From contig NC_014657.1 in assembly GCF_000166335.1 (NCBI RefSeq), forward strand, positions 860,501-924,500: a stretch of 64,000 bases of DNA. Reading direction: 5' to 3'. The position numbers and the translations under genes were made by a program. The DNA comes from Caldicellulosiruptor owensensis OL (GTDB lineage Bacteria > Bacillota > Thermoanaerobacteria > Caldicellulosiruptorales > Caldicellulosiruptoraceae). The notes under the pieces were generated by a model, which searched no databases, had not been told where the DNA came from, and saw only the letters and a program-made list of their open reading frames with translations. Positions 1 to 8,060 of the stretch are shown here, one piece after another; the first letter of the stretch is position 1; each line of letters opens with the position of its first letter.

Positions 1-1
1 T

Positions 2-439
2 ATTTTAACTTTAATAGAGAAAGCTCAGGAGGCAATAGACCAGAAAAAGGCTGAGGAACTTGAAAAGAAGCTCAGAAGTATGCAGTTTACTCTTGAAGAT
101 TTTTTAGATCAGCTAAAGCAAATAAAGAAGATGGGACCTTTATCTCAGATTATTTCCATGATACCCGGCATTAAACTAAAGGGTGATGTGGATTTTGATG
201 CTGGTGAGAAGGAACTTAAGAAGATAGAAGCAATTATAAATTCAATGACAAGAGAAGAACGCCAAGACCCAAGCATTATTAATTCCAGCAGAAAAAGACG
301 AATTGCAATGGGGTCAGGCACCACTGTTCAAGATGTAAACAGGCTTTTGAAACAGTTTGAAGACATGAAAAGGATGATGAAGCAATTTTCGAACCCCAAC
401 TTTGCTAAGAAAGGAAAAATTAAATTTCCTTTCATGTAA
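2..439 (+). CDS. ffh: Signal recognition particle protein Ffh, C-terminal part (5' truncated)
   Basis: The reading frame is open from base 2, so only the last 145 codons of Ffh are present. Ffh is the GTPase of the signal recognition particle; this part is the methionine-rich M domain, which binds SRP RNA and signal peptides. Seen: the linker ending in FLDQL, the MIPGIKLKG segment, and clustered methionines near the end (KRMMKQF). The adjacent rpsP, khpA, rimM and trmD match the Bacillus ffh-rpsP-ylqC-rimM-trmD order. The gene is truncated only by the window edge. Confidence 0.95.
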   Translation: MLTLIEKAQEAIDQKKAEELEKKLRSMQFTLEDFLDQLKQIKKMGPLSQIISMIPGIKLKGDVDFDAGEKELKKIEAIINSMTREERQDPSIINSSRKRRIAMGSGTTVQDVNRLLKQFEDMKRMMKQFSNPNFAKKGKIKFPFM

Positions 440-477
440 TATACATTAAAACGTTTATAGGAGGAGGTGATTTTAAA

Positions 478-723
478 GTGGCAGTAAGAATAAGGCTCAA
501 GAGAATGGGTGCAAAAAACAATCCTTTTTATAGAATTGTTGTTGCGGATTCAAGAACGCCAAGAGATGGAAAAACAATTGATGAGATTGGTTATTACAAT
601 CCTCTAAAAAATCCAGCTGAAATAAAGGTGGATGTTGAGAGAGCTAAAAAATGGCTTTCAAACGGTGCTCAGCCAACAGATACAGTTAAAATTCTACTTA
701 AAAAAGCTGGTGTGATTGAATAA
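478..723 (+). CDS. rpsP: 30S ribosomal protein S16
   Basis: 81-residue protein of the usual S16 length, a small-subunit assembly protein bound to 16S rRNA. It opens [11 protein letters not shown], with [10 protein letters not shown] and SRTPRDGK, the hallmark N-terminal segments of the family. The start is GTG at 478, placed by an AGGAGGTGA ribosome binding site at 461-469. It lies 38 bp after ffh and 29 bp before the KH-domain gene, consistent with one translation operon. Confidence 0.97.
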   Translation: MAVRIRLKRMGAKNNPFYRIVVADSRTPRDGKTIDEIGYYNPLKNPAEIKVDVERAKKWLSNGAQPTDTVKILLKKAGVIE

Positions 724-752
724 AACATATGTAGAAGGAGGGGTAGTTTATC

Positions 753-986
753 ATGCTAAAAGATTTAGTTGAAGTCATAGCAAAATCTCTTGTTGACAAT
801 CCAGATCAGGTAAAAGTAAGCGAAATCCACGGTGAGCAGTCAGTAATTATTGAGCTCAAAGTTGCTCCTGAAGATATGGGAAAGGTTATTGGCAAGCAGG
901 GAAGAATAGCAAGAGCTATAAGAACAGTTGTCAGAGCTGCAGCAAACAAAGACAACAAGAGAGTTATAGTTGAAATTTTACAATAA
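753..986 (+). CDS. khpA: KH-domain RNA-binding protein KhpA
   Basis: 77-residue single KH domain (YlqC family). The RNA-contacting GxxG loop is visible as GKQG at residues 47-50, within VIGKQGRIARAIR. In other Firmicutes KhpA pairs with KhpB and affects cell division and sRNA stability; that role is known for the family, not shown here. It follows rpsP in the conserved order and is closed by a strong terminator at 987. Confidence 0.93.
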   Translation: MLKDLVEVIAKSLVDNPDQVKVSEIHGEQSVIIELKVAPEDMGKVIGKQGRIARAIRTVVRAAANKDNKRVIVEILQ

Positions 987-1020
987 AAGAGTTAGGCATG
1001 CTTATGCCTAACTCTTTTTT
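987..1020 (+). terminator. Intrinsic terminator after khpA
   Basis: A 13-bp perfect stem (987-999 with 1004-1016) with a GCTT loop runs into a T tract. It sits between khpA and rimM, so part of the transcription stops inside this translation cluster. Confidence 0.85.
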
Positions 1021-1036
1021 AAAAAGGAGGTAGATT

Positions 1037-1546
1037 ATGTATAAATACCTCCAGGTTGGCAAGATTGTAAACACATTTGGACTCAAGGGTGAAGTGAAAG
1101 TAATACCTCTTACAGATGAGGTTGACAGGTTTTCTGAGCTTGAATATGTTCTTTTGGAAGACAACCTTTCAACAAAGCTCACAATTGAGAGGTATAGAGT
1201 AAAAGATAATATCGTGATAATAAAGTTCAAGGAGATTTCGAGCATAGATGAAGCACAAAAGCTGAAAAACAGGTATATAGTGATAGAAAGAGAAAGAGCC
1301 AAAAAACTGCCAAAGGACACTTATTTTATATGTGATATTATTGGGCTTGAGGTGTATGATTTAGATGGTAGAAAACTGGGTAGAATAAAGGATGTTTTAA
1401 AAACTGGCAGCAATGATGTGTATATTTGCGACAGCTATATAGGAAAGAAAGACATACTGATTCCTGCTTTGAAAGACATTGTAAAAGAGGTCAATATTGA
1501 AGAGGGATATATGAAAATAAGGATTGTTGAAGGGTTGTTAGATTGA
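1037..1546 (+). CDS. rimM: Ribosome maturation factor RimM
   Basis: 169 residues, the usual RimM length. The N-terminal RimM barrel (about residues 1-85; [16 protein letters not shown]) is followed by a PRC barrel (about 95-165; [13 protein letters not shown] and DILIPAL). RimM binds S19 and helps mature the 16S rRNA head. The start is ATG at 1037 behind AAAAAGGAGG. The stop overlaps the presumed TTG start of trmD, implying translational coupling. Confidence 0.95.
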   Translation: MYKYLQVGKIVNTFGLKGEVKVIPLTDEVDRFSELEYVLLEDNLSTKLTIERYRVKDNIVIIKFKEISSIDEAQKLKNRYIVIERERAKKLPKDTYFICDIIGLEVYDLDGRKLGRIKDVLKTGSNDVYICDSYIGKKDILIPALKDIVKEVNIEEGYMKIRIVEGLLD

Positions 1547-2286
1547 AGATGATATTCAAAGTTCTAACTTTGTTTCCAGAAGTGATTTTGTCTGCAACAA
1601 ATTACAGCATATTAAAAAGAGCTCAACAAAAAGGGCTGATAAAGATAGAGGCAATTAATATACGAGATTTTACAATTGATAAACACAAGAGGACAGATGA
1701 CTATCCATACGGTGGCGGGTTTGGAATGGTTATGACTGCCCAGCCGATAATTGATGCGTATGAGAGTATAAAACCAGCCAAACCTCACAGAGTTATTTAT
1801 CTCACACCTCAAGGAAAAACATACACTCAGCGGTATGCAGAGCAGCTGTCAAAAGAAAAAGAGATTGTAATAATATGTGGGCACTATGAAGGAATTGACC
1901 AGAGAGTAATTGACATGATTGTGACAGATGAGATTTCTATAGGAGACTATGTTTTAACTGGAGGAGAGTATGCTGCACTTGTGGTGATTGACTCAGTTTC
2001 GCGGCTTGTAAAGGATGTCATTGAAGAAAAGTCAGCTCAAGAAGAAAGTTTTTCAACAGGGCTTTTGGAATATCCGCAGTATACAAGACCGCTTGAGTTC
2101 AGAGGTAGAAAAGTTCCTGAGATACTTTTGTGCGGAGACCATAAAAAAATAAGAAAGTGGAGAAGGTATCAGAGCTTACTGAAAACAATAAAAAACAGAC
2201 CTGATTTGCTCAAAGATTTTGAGCTGACAGACGAAGACAGAGAATTTTTAATAAAATATTGTGAGACGCAAAAAATTGTGTTATAA
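1543..2286 (+). CDS. trmD: tRNA (guanine-N1)-methyltransferase TrmD
   Basis: SPOUT-class enzyme that methylates G37 of tRNAs from S-adenosylmethionine. The trefoil knot is marked by GHYEGID (residues 113-119) and GDYVLTGGE (134-142); the N-terminus carries LTLFPE and GGGFGMV. Two starts are possible: TTG at 1543, 8 nt after an AAGGG site and overlapping the rimM stop, or ATG at 1549. TTG is chosen on spacing. Length is about 245 residues, normal for TrmD. Confidence 0.96.
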   Translation: MKMIFKVLTLFPEVILSATNYSILKRAQQKGLIKIEAINIRDFTIDKHKRTDDYPYGGGFGMVMTAQPIIDAYESIKPAKPHRVIYLTPQGKTYTQRYAEQLSKEKEIVIICGHYEGIDQRVIDMIVTDEISIGDYVLTGGEYAALVVIDSVSRLVKDVIEEKSAQEESFSTGLLEYPQYTRPLEFRGRKVPEILLCGDHKKIRKWRRYQSLLKTIKNRPDLLKDFELTDEDREFLIKYCETQKIVL

Positions 2287-2289
2287 TTA

Positions 2290-2391
2290 CACATGTTCAT
2301 TTTTGGGCTTTTTTCTTGTAAATAAAGTTTATGGTCCTCTGCAAACAAGGTTTGCAAGAACATCCTTATTGCTGGAAGGAGGGAAAATGGA
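2290..2391 (+). promoter_or_regulatory. Possible L19 leader upstream of rplS
   Basis: About 105 bases lie between trmD and rplS. They include a small hairpin (GCAAAC/GTTTGC, near 2341-2355) followed by GAACATCC and the rplS ribosome binding site. Firmicutes are known to carry an autoregulatory L19 leader here; the position fits, but consensus agreement was not tested. Confidence 0.35.
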
Positions 2392-2393
2392 AG

Positions 2394-2783
2394 ATGGATA
2401 TAATCAGAGAGATTGAAAGCGAAATGCTAAAAAAAGATATTCCTGATTTCAAACCTGGTGACACAGTAAGAGTTTACTTTAAGGTCATTGAAGGTGGAAG
2501 AGAAAGAGTGCAAGCTTTCGAAGGGCTTGTCATAAAAAGAAGAGGAAAAGGACTTTCGGAAACTTTTACTGTTAGAAGAATTTCATATGGTATTGGTGTT
2601 GAAAGAGTGTTCCCTCTTCATTCACCCAGGCTTGAGAAGATTGAAGTTATAAGAAGAGGTAAAGTGAGAAGAGCAAAACTCTACTACATCAGAGAAAAGA
2701 TAGGTAAGGCTGCAAAGATTAAAGAGCTTGTTCAACAGCCAAACAATAAAGAGAATAACAATACCGAAGAGACTAACGCTTAA
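2394..2783 (+). CDS. rplS: 50S ribosomal protein L19
   Basis: L19 sits at the 30S-50S interface. Seen: [29 protein letters not shown] and [30 protein letters not shown] split over the usual blocks. An in-frame start exists at 2331, but ATG 2394 is preceded by GGAAGGAGG and gives 129 residues with the standard MDIIREIE beginning. The asparagine-rich tail (about 15 residues) is longer than in Bacillus and overlaps the terminator. Confidence 0.95.
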   Translation: MDIIREIESEMLKKDIPDFKPGDTVRVYFKVIEGGRERVQAFEGLVIKRRGKGLSETFTVRRISYGIGVERVFPLHSPRLEKIEVIRRGKVRRAKLYYIREKIGKAAKIKELVQQPNNKENNNTEETNA

Positions 2784-2806
2784 AAAAAGCTTAGTCTCTT
2801 TTTTAT
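2767..2806 (+). terminator. Intrinsic terminator overlapping the rplS stop
   Basis: The AAGAGACTAA arm (2767-2776) pairs with TTAGTCTCTT (2791-2800); an inner GCTT/AAGC adds four pairs with one bulged base. Six Ts follow. The left arm lies inside the last rplS codons. Confidence 0.8.
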
Positions 2807-2836
2807 ATTTACAACAAAAAGAGGAGGACTTTTGCT

Positions 2837-3685
2837 TTGATCGTTCAGTGGTATCCTGGCCATATGCAAAGGGCGAAAAGAGAAATTTTGGAGCTAAACA
2901 AGTATATTGATTTGTATCTAATTTTGCTTGATGCAAGAGCACCTTTGAGTTCCAGAAACGAACAGCTCGAAGCTTTGATAAAAGATAAGCCTAAGATTTA
3001 TGTTTTGAACAAATCAGATTTAGCTGACGAAACAAAAAATCACGAATTTGTAAAATATTTTCAGAAAAATAACCAGGTTGCTGTATGTATTGACTCTTTA
3101 AAAGGAACAAATGTAAAGAGTATATTGAAAATAGCCGAAAATTTATTAAAAGAGAAGATTGAAGAGGCAAAACAAAAAGGTCGAAGAAAAATTATAAGAT
3201 TTGCTGTTCTTGGAATACCGAATGTCGGAAAATCGACACTTATAAACAAAATAACAAATTCAGCCAAGGCAAGAACAGGTGACAAGCCTGGTGTTACAAG
3301 GGCAAAACAGTGGATAAAAATCAACGACTACTTTGAGATGCTTGACACACCAGGGATACTTGTACCAAAGCTTGAAGATGATACTGTTGCGATAAAACTT
3401 TGTGCGATAGGCAGTATTAAAGAGGAGCTCTTTGACAAAGAACTTGTTGCAAAGAAAACAATTGGGATGATAAAAGAAAGATATTCTCACCTCTTGAATG
3501 CCAAGTATTCAATCGATTTTTTCACCCTTTCGGAGGAAGAGTACCTAACAGAAATTGGAAAGAAGAGAGGATGTATACTCAAAGAGGGCAAGATTGATAC
3601 TCTTAAAGCAGCAACAATGTTTTTGGACGATTTGAGAAAAGGAAAGATTGGGAGGATAACACTTGATGAGGTTGTCAGAAGATGA
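2837..3685 (+). CDS. rbgA: Ribosome biogenesis GTPase RbgA (YlqF)
   Basis: 282-residue circularly permuted GTPase needed for late 50S assembly. Motif order shows the permutation: G4 NKSD (58-61) precedes G1 GIPNVGKS (126-133) and G3 DTPG (170-173). The N-terminus MIVQWYPGHMQRAK is typical. The TTG start at 2837 follows AGAGGAGG. Its end overlaps rnhB by about 20 bases, the same rplS-ylqF-rnhB order as Bacillus. Confidence 0.95.
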   Translation: MIVQWYPGHMQRAKREILELNKYIDLYLILLDARAPLSSRNEQLEALIKDKPKIYVLNKSDLADETKNHEFVKYFQKNNQVAVCIDSLKGTNVKSILKIAENLLKEKIEEAKQKGRRKIIRFAVLGIPNVGKSTLINKITNSAKARTGDKPGVTRAKQWIKINDYFEMLDTPGILVPKLEDDTVAIKLCAIGSIKEELFDKELVAKKTIGMIKERYSHLLNAKYSIDFFTLSEEEYLTEIGKKRGCILKEGKIDTLKAATMFLDDLRKGKIGRITLDEVVRR

Positions 3686-4286
3686 AAACTATTTTGAAAT
3701 AGAAGAGAAGCTTTTGAATGAAGGTTACAGATTTATCTGCGGTGTTGATGAAGCAGGAAGAGGACCTTTGGCAGGACCTGTTTTTGCTGCAGCAGTTGTA
3801 ATGGACAGAAAAAGGATAATTGAAGGTGTGAGAGACTCAAAAAAGCTGACTCCTAAAAAGAGAGAAAAACTCTTTGAAGAGATAATAAAAGAGAGCATAG
3901 CCTATTCTGTTGCCATGGTGGATAGCAAAATCATAGATGAGATAAACATAAACAATGCAACTTTTTCGGCCATGAAAAATGCTATAGAAAACTTAAAAAT
4001 TGAGCCCGACATAGTGTTAGTTGATGGTTATGAAATTCCGAACCTGAACTTTAATCAAAGAGCTATCATAAAGGGTGACAGAAAATCCTACTCAATTGCT
4101 TGTGCGTCCATCTTAGCAAAGGTTTCAAGGGATAGATATATAGTAGAGATTTCTTCAAAGTACCCACTCTATAAATTTGAAAAACACAAAGGATATGGCA
4201 CAAAAGAGCACATAGAGATTTTGCGAAAATATGGTCCGTGTGAGATTCACAGGATTTCGTTTTTGAAAAATATTCTATCTCTTTAA
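3666..4286 (+). CDS. rnhB: Ribonuclease HII
   Basis: Removes ribonucleotides from RNA-DNA hybrids. The catalytic N-terminal motif DEAGRGPLAGPV is present near residue 28, with VLVDGYEI and the KHKGYGTKEH block further on. A TTG at 3663 is in frame, but ATG 3666 is preferred; either gives about 206 residues, normal for the family. The gene starts inside the 3' end of rbgA, indicating coupled translation. Confidence 0.95.
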   Translation: MRLSEDENYFEIEEKLLNEGYRFICGVDEAGRGPLAGPVFAAAVVMDRKRIIEGVRDSKKLTPKKREKLFEEIIKESIAYSVAMVDSKIIDEININNATFSAMKNAIENLKIEPDIVLVDGYEIPNLNFNQRAIIKGDRKSYSIACASILAKVSRDRYIVEISSKYPLYKFEKHKGYGTKEHIEILRKYGPCEIHRISFLKNILSL

Positions 4287-4296
4287 GGTGAAAAAT

Positions 4297-5709
4297 ATGA
4301 ATCAAGTAAATAATCTTGTAACTTTCTTAAAACAAAATAACATAAAAGAGATACTGAACCTTTTTGATAGTCAAGCAAAAGAATTTGATGCTCAGGTTGT
4401 CGGAGTTGAAGGAGATAGGCTTATTCTGAGTGTAGGTTCAAAGACAATTTTAGCTCAAAATAGTTCTTCATTTTCTTTCAATCCAGGTGACAAGTTGCGT
4501 CTTACAAATCCTGTTTGGAAAGATGGCAAACTTACATTCAAGATAGTAGACGTTATATCTGGGAAAGAAGAATCTGCTGCTGTATCTTACTTTGGTAGGA
4601 AACATCAGGAAGGAGTTTTATTTAAAACCTTTAACACTTTGAAGTTGGAAAATATATTTAATTTTTCAGAAGGTTCAGAAGGAGAGATTTTTGTTATTCC
4701 GGAAGATAAATTTACAGCTGAATTATTGGAGTTTGCAGAAAATGAAAAGGTGTTTGCAACATCTTTGGAGATTGAGAAAGACGAAAATGTCTTTTTGAAG
4801 TTATCTGATAAAACTTTTGAATTAAAAAAAGAGGTCTTTTTTGGAAGTCAAAATGAAAATGGGATATTGGAAAAGCTGAAATTTTCTGACTACAAAAGTG
4901 AGAGTTTTATAGTGGTATTCGAAAAAGGGAAAGGATTGATTTTTGTTCCTCAGAAGAATTTCATGAAGGATTTTTTAAAAGGTATGTTAAATGACCATAT
5001 AAGAAACTTTGATATTAAGATAAATAATGAAAATGACTTATTTGCTTTTTTGGGCTTGATTTTTTCTAAAAAGCCTTTGTCAAAACAGGAGTTTATAAAA
5101 GAAAAAAGTGAATTTATAAGGTTTGTGGAGAAGATTAAAGAGTTTTTTGAAAGATTTCAAAATAAAGAAGCAGTTAAAATTCAAGATGTTGCTTTGAATA
5201 AAAAAGAGGAATTTTTACTTTTCAAGGTAGCTGCTTCTAACAAAGAGTTTTCAGAACAAAAAATGTTGCAACTTTTGGAGAAAATAAACCAGAATCAAAA
5301 CCAGCAAATCACACTTGATTTTGATACCTTTTGCATGAATATTTATAATCTCAAGTATGAGCTTAATAATCATCCATATGAAATTTCAGTTTTTGTTAAT
5401 AAAAAGAAGGGAGTTTCAAACTTCAAAGCAAATTCCATTATGATAAAACTGACAACAGAAAACATTGGTACAATAGGCATTTATATTAAAAAGATTTTTC
5501 AGGGTAATTTCAAATCAATCATAGTTTGTGAGAGACTGTCAACCCTCAAATTAATAAAAGAAAACCAGAAACAGCTTTTGGAATTTTTAAAAGCGAAAGG
5601 TTATAAACTTGATATTGAGTATAAGATAGACCAGACTACCAATTCTTCTCTTACAGTTGACTATTTAATATTTGATAATACTTTGGGCAGACTTGATTTG
5701 AAGGTGTGA
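4297..5709 (+). CDS. Hypothetical protein in the YlqG / hook-length-control-like position
   Basis: About 470 residues. I do not recognise a catalytic domain. The N-terminal 90 residues look like a small beta domain (VVGVEGDRLILSVGS, FNPGDKLRLTNPVW). The C-terminal third (about 360-470) resembles the FliK-like C-terminal region by pattern (IKLTTENIGTIGIYIK, LLEFLKAKGYKLDIEYK). In Bacillus the gene between rnhB and the FlhB-like ylqH is ylqG, so position supports that assignment. ATG 4297 has AAGGTG upstream; GTG 4288 is an alternative. Confidence 0.55.
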   Translation: MNQVNNLVTFLKQNNIKEILNLFDSQAKEFDAQVVGVEGDRLILSVGSKTILAQNSSSFSFNPGDKLRLTNPVWKDGKLTFKIVDVISGKEESAAVSYFGRKHQEGVLFKTFNTLKLENIFNFSEGSEGEIFVIPEDKFTAELLEFAENEKVFATSLEIEKDENVFLKLSDKTFELKKEVFFGSQNENGILEKLKFSDYKSESFIVVFEKGKGLIFVPQKNFMKDFLKGMLNDHIRNFDIKINNENDLFAFLGLIFSKKPLSKQEFIKEKSEFIRFVEKIKEFFERFQNKEAVKIQDVALNKKEEFLLFKVAASNKEFSEQKMLQLLEKINQNQNQQITLDFDTFCMNIYNLKYELNNHPYEISVFVNKKKGVSNFKANSIMIKLTTENIGTIGIYIKKIFQGNFKSIIVCERLSTLKLIKENQKQLLEFLKAKGYKLDIEYKIDQTTNSSLTVDYLIFDNTLGRLDLKV

Positions 5710-5713
5710 GATA

Positions 5714-5992
5714 ATGAATGAAAAAAAGATAAAAAAAGCTGTGGCTGTAAAATATGATATTAAAGACATAGCACCAAAGGTTATTGCGAAAGGAAAAGGT
5801 TATGTTGCAGAAAAGATTATTGAAAAGGCAAAACAGGAAGAGATTCCTGTATTTGAACACAAAGACGTGGCAGAGAAACTGTTTAGTTTAGAACTTCAAG
5901 AATATATTCCGGAAGACTTGTATGAAGTTGTTGCGCAGATATTAGTTTTCATTGGATATCTTGATAAAATTAATAGGAACGGGGAAAAGTAA
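5714..5992 (+). CDS. FlhB-like small protein (YlqH family)
   Basis: 92 residues resembling only the cytoplasmic C-terminal domain of the flagellar/type III export switch protein FlhB: AVAVKYD, then APKVIAKGKGYVAEKI and AKQEEIPVFEHKDVAEKL. The membrane part and the NPTH autocleavage motif of true FlhB are absent. It starts 4 bp after the YlqG-like gene and ends 3 bp before yraN, so these are probably co-translated. Function of the family is unknown. Confidence 0.75.
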   Translation: MNEKKIKKAVAVKYDIKDIAPKVIAKGKGYVAEKIIEKAKQEEIPVFEHKDVAEKLFSLELQEYIPEDLYEVVAQILVFIGYLDKINRNGEK

Positions 5993-5995
5993 AAG

Positions 5996-6355
5996 ATGAA
6001 TTTAAAGCAGGTGGGAAGATTTGGTGAGGATCTGGCGGTTGATTTTTTAAAAAAACAAGGATATGAGATTTTGAGAACCAATTTTCAATGTAGGCTTGGT
6101 GAAATTGACATAATAGCAAAAGAAGGAAATACGATTGTATTTGTTGAGGTAAAAACAAGGAAAAGTTTGAAATTTGGTTTACCTTCAGAATCTGTCAACT
6201 TCAAAAAACAGCTTCACATAAAAAGGGTTGCTGAATATTTCATTGCATACCATCTTTCGCAAGACAAGTATTTGTACAGATTTGATGTTGTGGAGATATT
6301 TATAGATGGCAAAAATGATGTGACAAAAATAAATCTTATCAAAGATGCATTTTAA
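5996..6355 (+). CDS. YraN family endonuclease-like protein (UPF0102)
   Basis: 119 residues with the restriction-nuclease-like core of the family: GEID (residues 35-38) and FVEVKTRK (49-56), giving the E-x-D plus E-x-K pattern. The N-terminal GRFGEDLAVDFLKKQGY is characteristic. Substrate is unknown in general. It is the last gene of the cluster; a terminator follows at 6375. Confidence 0.85.
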   Translation: MNLKQVGRFGEDLAVDFLKKQGYEILRTNFQCRLGEIDIIAKEGNTIVFVEVKTRKSLKFGLPSESVNFKKQLHIKRVAEYFIAYHLSQDKYLYRFDVVEIFIDGKNDVTKINLIKDAF

Positions 6356-6374
6356 GGAAGGTTGAAAGAGGTAG

Positions 6375-6406
6375 AAAGCCACTAATAAAAGTGGCTTTTA
6401 TTTTTT
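6375..6406 (+). terminator. Intrinsic terminator after yraN
   Basis: Stem AAAGCCAC/GTGGCTTT (6375-6382 with 6391-6398), 8-nt loop, followed by a run of Ts. Confidence 0.8.
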
Positions 6407-6414
6407 GTCCAGGC

Positions 6415-6442
6415 ACCTTTTTTGAACTTAAAACATAGATTA
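6415..6442 (+). promoter_or_regulatory. Sigma-K-type promoter for dpaAB
   Basis: The sequence has AC at 6415-6416, exactly 17 bases, then CATAGATTA at 6434-6442. This matches the mother-cell sigma-K consensus (AC, 16-17 bases, CATANNNTA). spoVFAB is a known sigma-K operon in Bacillus, so motif and gene agree. No sigma-A-like pair was seen here. Confidence 0.6.
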
Positions 6443-6480
6443 TATTAGCTTTACAGCAAGAACAAAAAAGAGGGATAATG

Positions 6481-7359
6481 ATGGAAAAACATATAGGTGT
6501 TATTGGTGGGGACCAGAGGATTTTGATTTTGGCGGAAAGCTTGGCTGATAAAGGATTTGATGTTTTGCTCTGGGCAACAGATAAAAGCAAAGTGTTCAAT
6601 AGTCCAAATATAAATTTTGCAGAGACTTTGGATGAGGTTATTGAAAAGTCTAAGGTATTAATAGGACCAATTCCCCTCACACAGGATGGAAAGTATATAT
6701 TTGCACCTCTTTCACAGCAGTCTGTAGAGATACAAAGTTTAATAGAAAAGCTATCTTGTAGAGATATTTTGCTCATTGCAAGCGTAATTCCTGAAAGTGT
6801 GAAGAATCTTTGCAGAGAAAAAAATGTTAAATTTTTTGACCTTTATGAAAAAGAAGAGCTTGCGATACTGAACGCAATTCCTACTGTTGAAGGGTGTTTA
6901 ATGATTGCAATTGAGAAGATGCCAATTACCCTTCACTCTTCGAACATCTTAATACTTGGATATGGAAGAATAGGCAAAGTCCTTGCAAAAGTCTTGAGAG
7001 GGTTTGAAGCAAACATATATGTGGCTTCAAGGAAAAGCTCAGATCTTACATGGTGCAAAGCATTTGGTTTTCTACCGGTCCGCCTCTGTGATGTAGCAGA
7101 GTATGTAAATAAAATGGATTTGATTATTAATACCATTCCTGCTGGGGTTGTTACAAAAGAAGTGATAGATAGGATAAGAACCGATACTCTTGTAATTGAC
7201 CTTGCCTCAAAACCAGGTGGAGTAGACTTTGAATATGCAAGGGAAAAGGGTATTGAAGTGGTACATGCACTTTCTCTTCCCGGCAAGGTGGCACCAGTTA
7301 CAGCTGCCAAATATATATCTGAAGTACTGTTGAGTTTGCTGGAAGAAATCTGGGGGTGA
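6481..7359 (+). CDS. dpaA: Dipicolinate synthase subunit A (SpoVFA/DpaA)
   Basis: 292-residue NAD(P)-dependent subunit that, with DpaB, makes dipicolinic acid from dihydroxytetrahydrodipicolinate for the spore core. The N-terminal Rossmann-like part begins HIGVIGGDQR; the dinucleotide fold ILGYGRIGKVLA lies near residue 160, followed by DLIINTIPAGV. ATG 6481 is chosen over the adjacent ATG 6478 because it sits 6 nt after GAGGG. dpaB follows after 4 bp. Confidence 0.93.
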   Translation: MEKHIGVIGGDQRILILAESLADKGFDVLLWATDKSKVFNSPNINFAETLDEVIEKSKVLIGPIPLTQDGKYIFAPLSQQSVEIQSLIEKLSCRDILLIASVIPESVKNLCREKNVKFFDLYEKEELAILNAIPTVEGCLMIAIEKMPITLHSSNILILGYGRIGKVLAKVLRGFEANIYVASRKSSDLTWCKAFGFLPVRLCDVAEYVNKMDLIINTIPAGVVTKEVIDRIRTDTLVIDLASKPGGVDFEYAREKGIEVVHALSLPGKVAPVTAAKYISEVLLSLLEEIWG

Positions 7360-7363
7360 TAGA

Positions 7364-7960
7364 GTGAGCCTGAACAATCTGAAAATAGGGTTTGCCATTA
7401 CAGGGTCGTTCTGCACATTTGACCAAATAATACCTGTGCTTGAAGAACTCAAAAAACAAGGTGCAATCATAACACCAATATTCAGTGAAAAAGTACAGAC
7501 AACCGATACACGCTATGGAAAAGCGGACGAAGTTGTGAAGAGAATAGTTTCTATTTGTGGAAACCCGCCAATAACAAATATTGTGGAAGCAGAACCTGTC
7601 GGTCCTAAAAAACTGTTTGATGTACTGGTTGTTGCACCTGCAACAGGGAACTTTATCGCCAAGCTTGCAAATGGAATTGTTGATGAAACCCCTGTTATGT
7701 GCGTAAAAGCGCATCTTAGAAATCAAAGACCGGTGGTAGTTGCGATATCTACTAACGATGCGCTTGGTCTTAACTGCAAAAATATTGCCCTTCTTCTAAA
7801 CACAAAAAATATTTACTTTGTCCCATTTAGGCAGGATGACCCTGTGGCAAAGCCAAATTCACTTGTTGCAGAATACACTCTTCTCATTCCTACAATAATT
7901 GAAGCAGTATCTGGCAAGCAAATTCAGCCACTTTTGCTTTGTCCCGGAACAAAAAAATGA
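7364..7960 (+). CDS. dpaB: Dipicolinate synthase subunit B (SpoVFB/DpaB)
   Basis: 198-residue flavoprotein-family subunit of dipicolinate synthase. Seen: GFAITGSFCTF near the N-terminus, VAPATGNFIAKLANGIVDE in the middle (the flavin-family PATGN segment) and LCPG near the end. GTG start at 7364 after GGGGGTGA. Cotranscribed with dpaA and ended by a terminator. Confidence 0.93.
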   Translation: MSLNNLKIGFAITGSFCTFDQIIPVLEELKKQGAIITPIFSEKVQTTDTRYGKADEVVKRIVSICGNPPITNIVEAEPVGPKKLFDVLVVAPATGNFIAKLANGIVDETPVMCVKAHLRNQRPVVVAISTNDALGLNCKNIALLLNTKNIYFVPFRQDDPVAKPNSLVAEYTLLIPTIIEAVSGKQIQPLLLCPGTKK

Positions 7961-7962
7961 TG

Positions 7963-8004
7963 AAGACCCCCGCAGAAGAATATTTTAAGGGGGTTTTATT
8001 TTTT
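7963..8004 (+). terminator. Intrinsic terminator after dpaB
   Basis: AAGACCCCC (7963-7971) pairs with GGGGGTTTT with one G-T pair, then a T-rich run. It separates the dpa operon from ftsK. Confidence 0.75.
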
Positions 8005-8060
8005 TGGAAAAAGGCTATAATATTCTTAGAAAAATAAGCACAGAAGAAGTGAAAGGATTT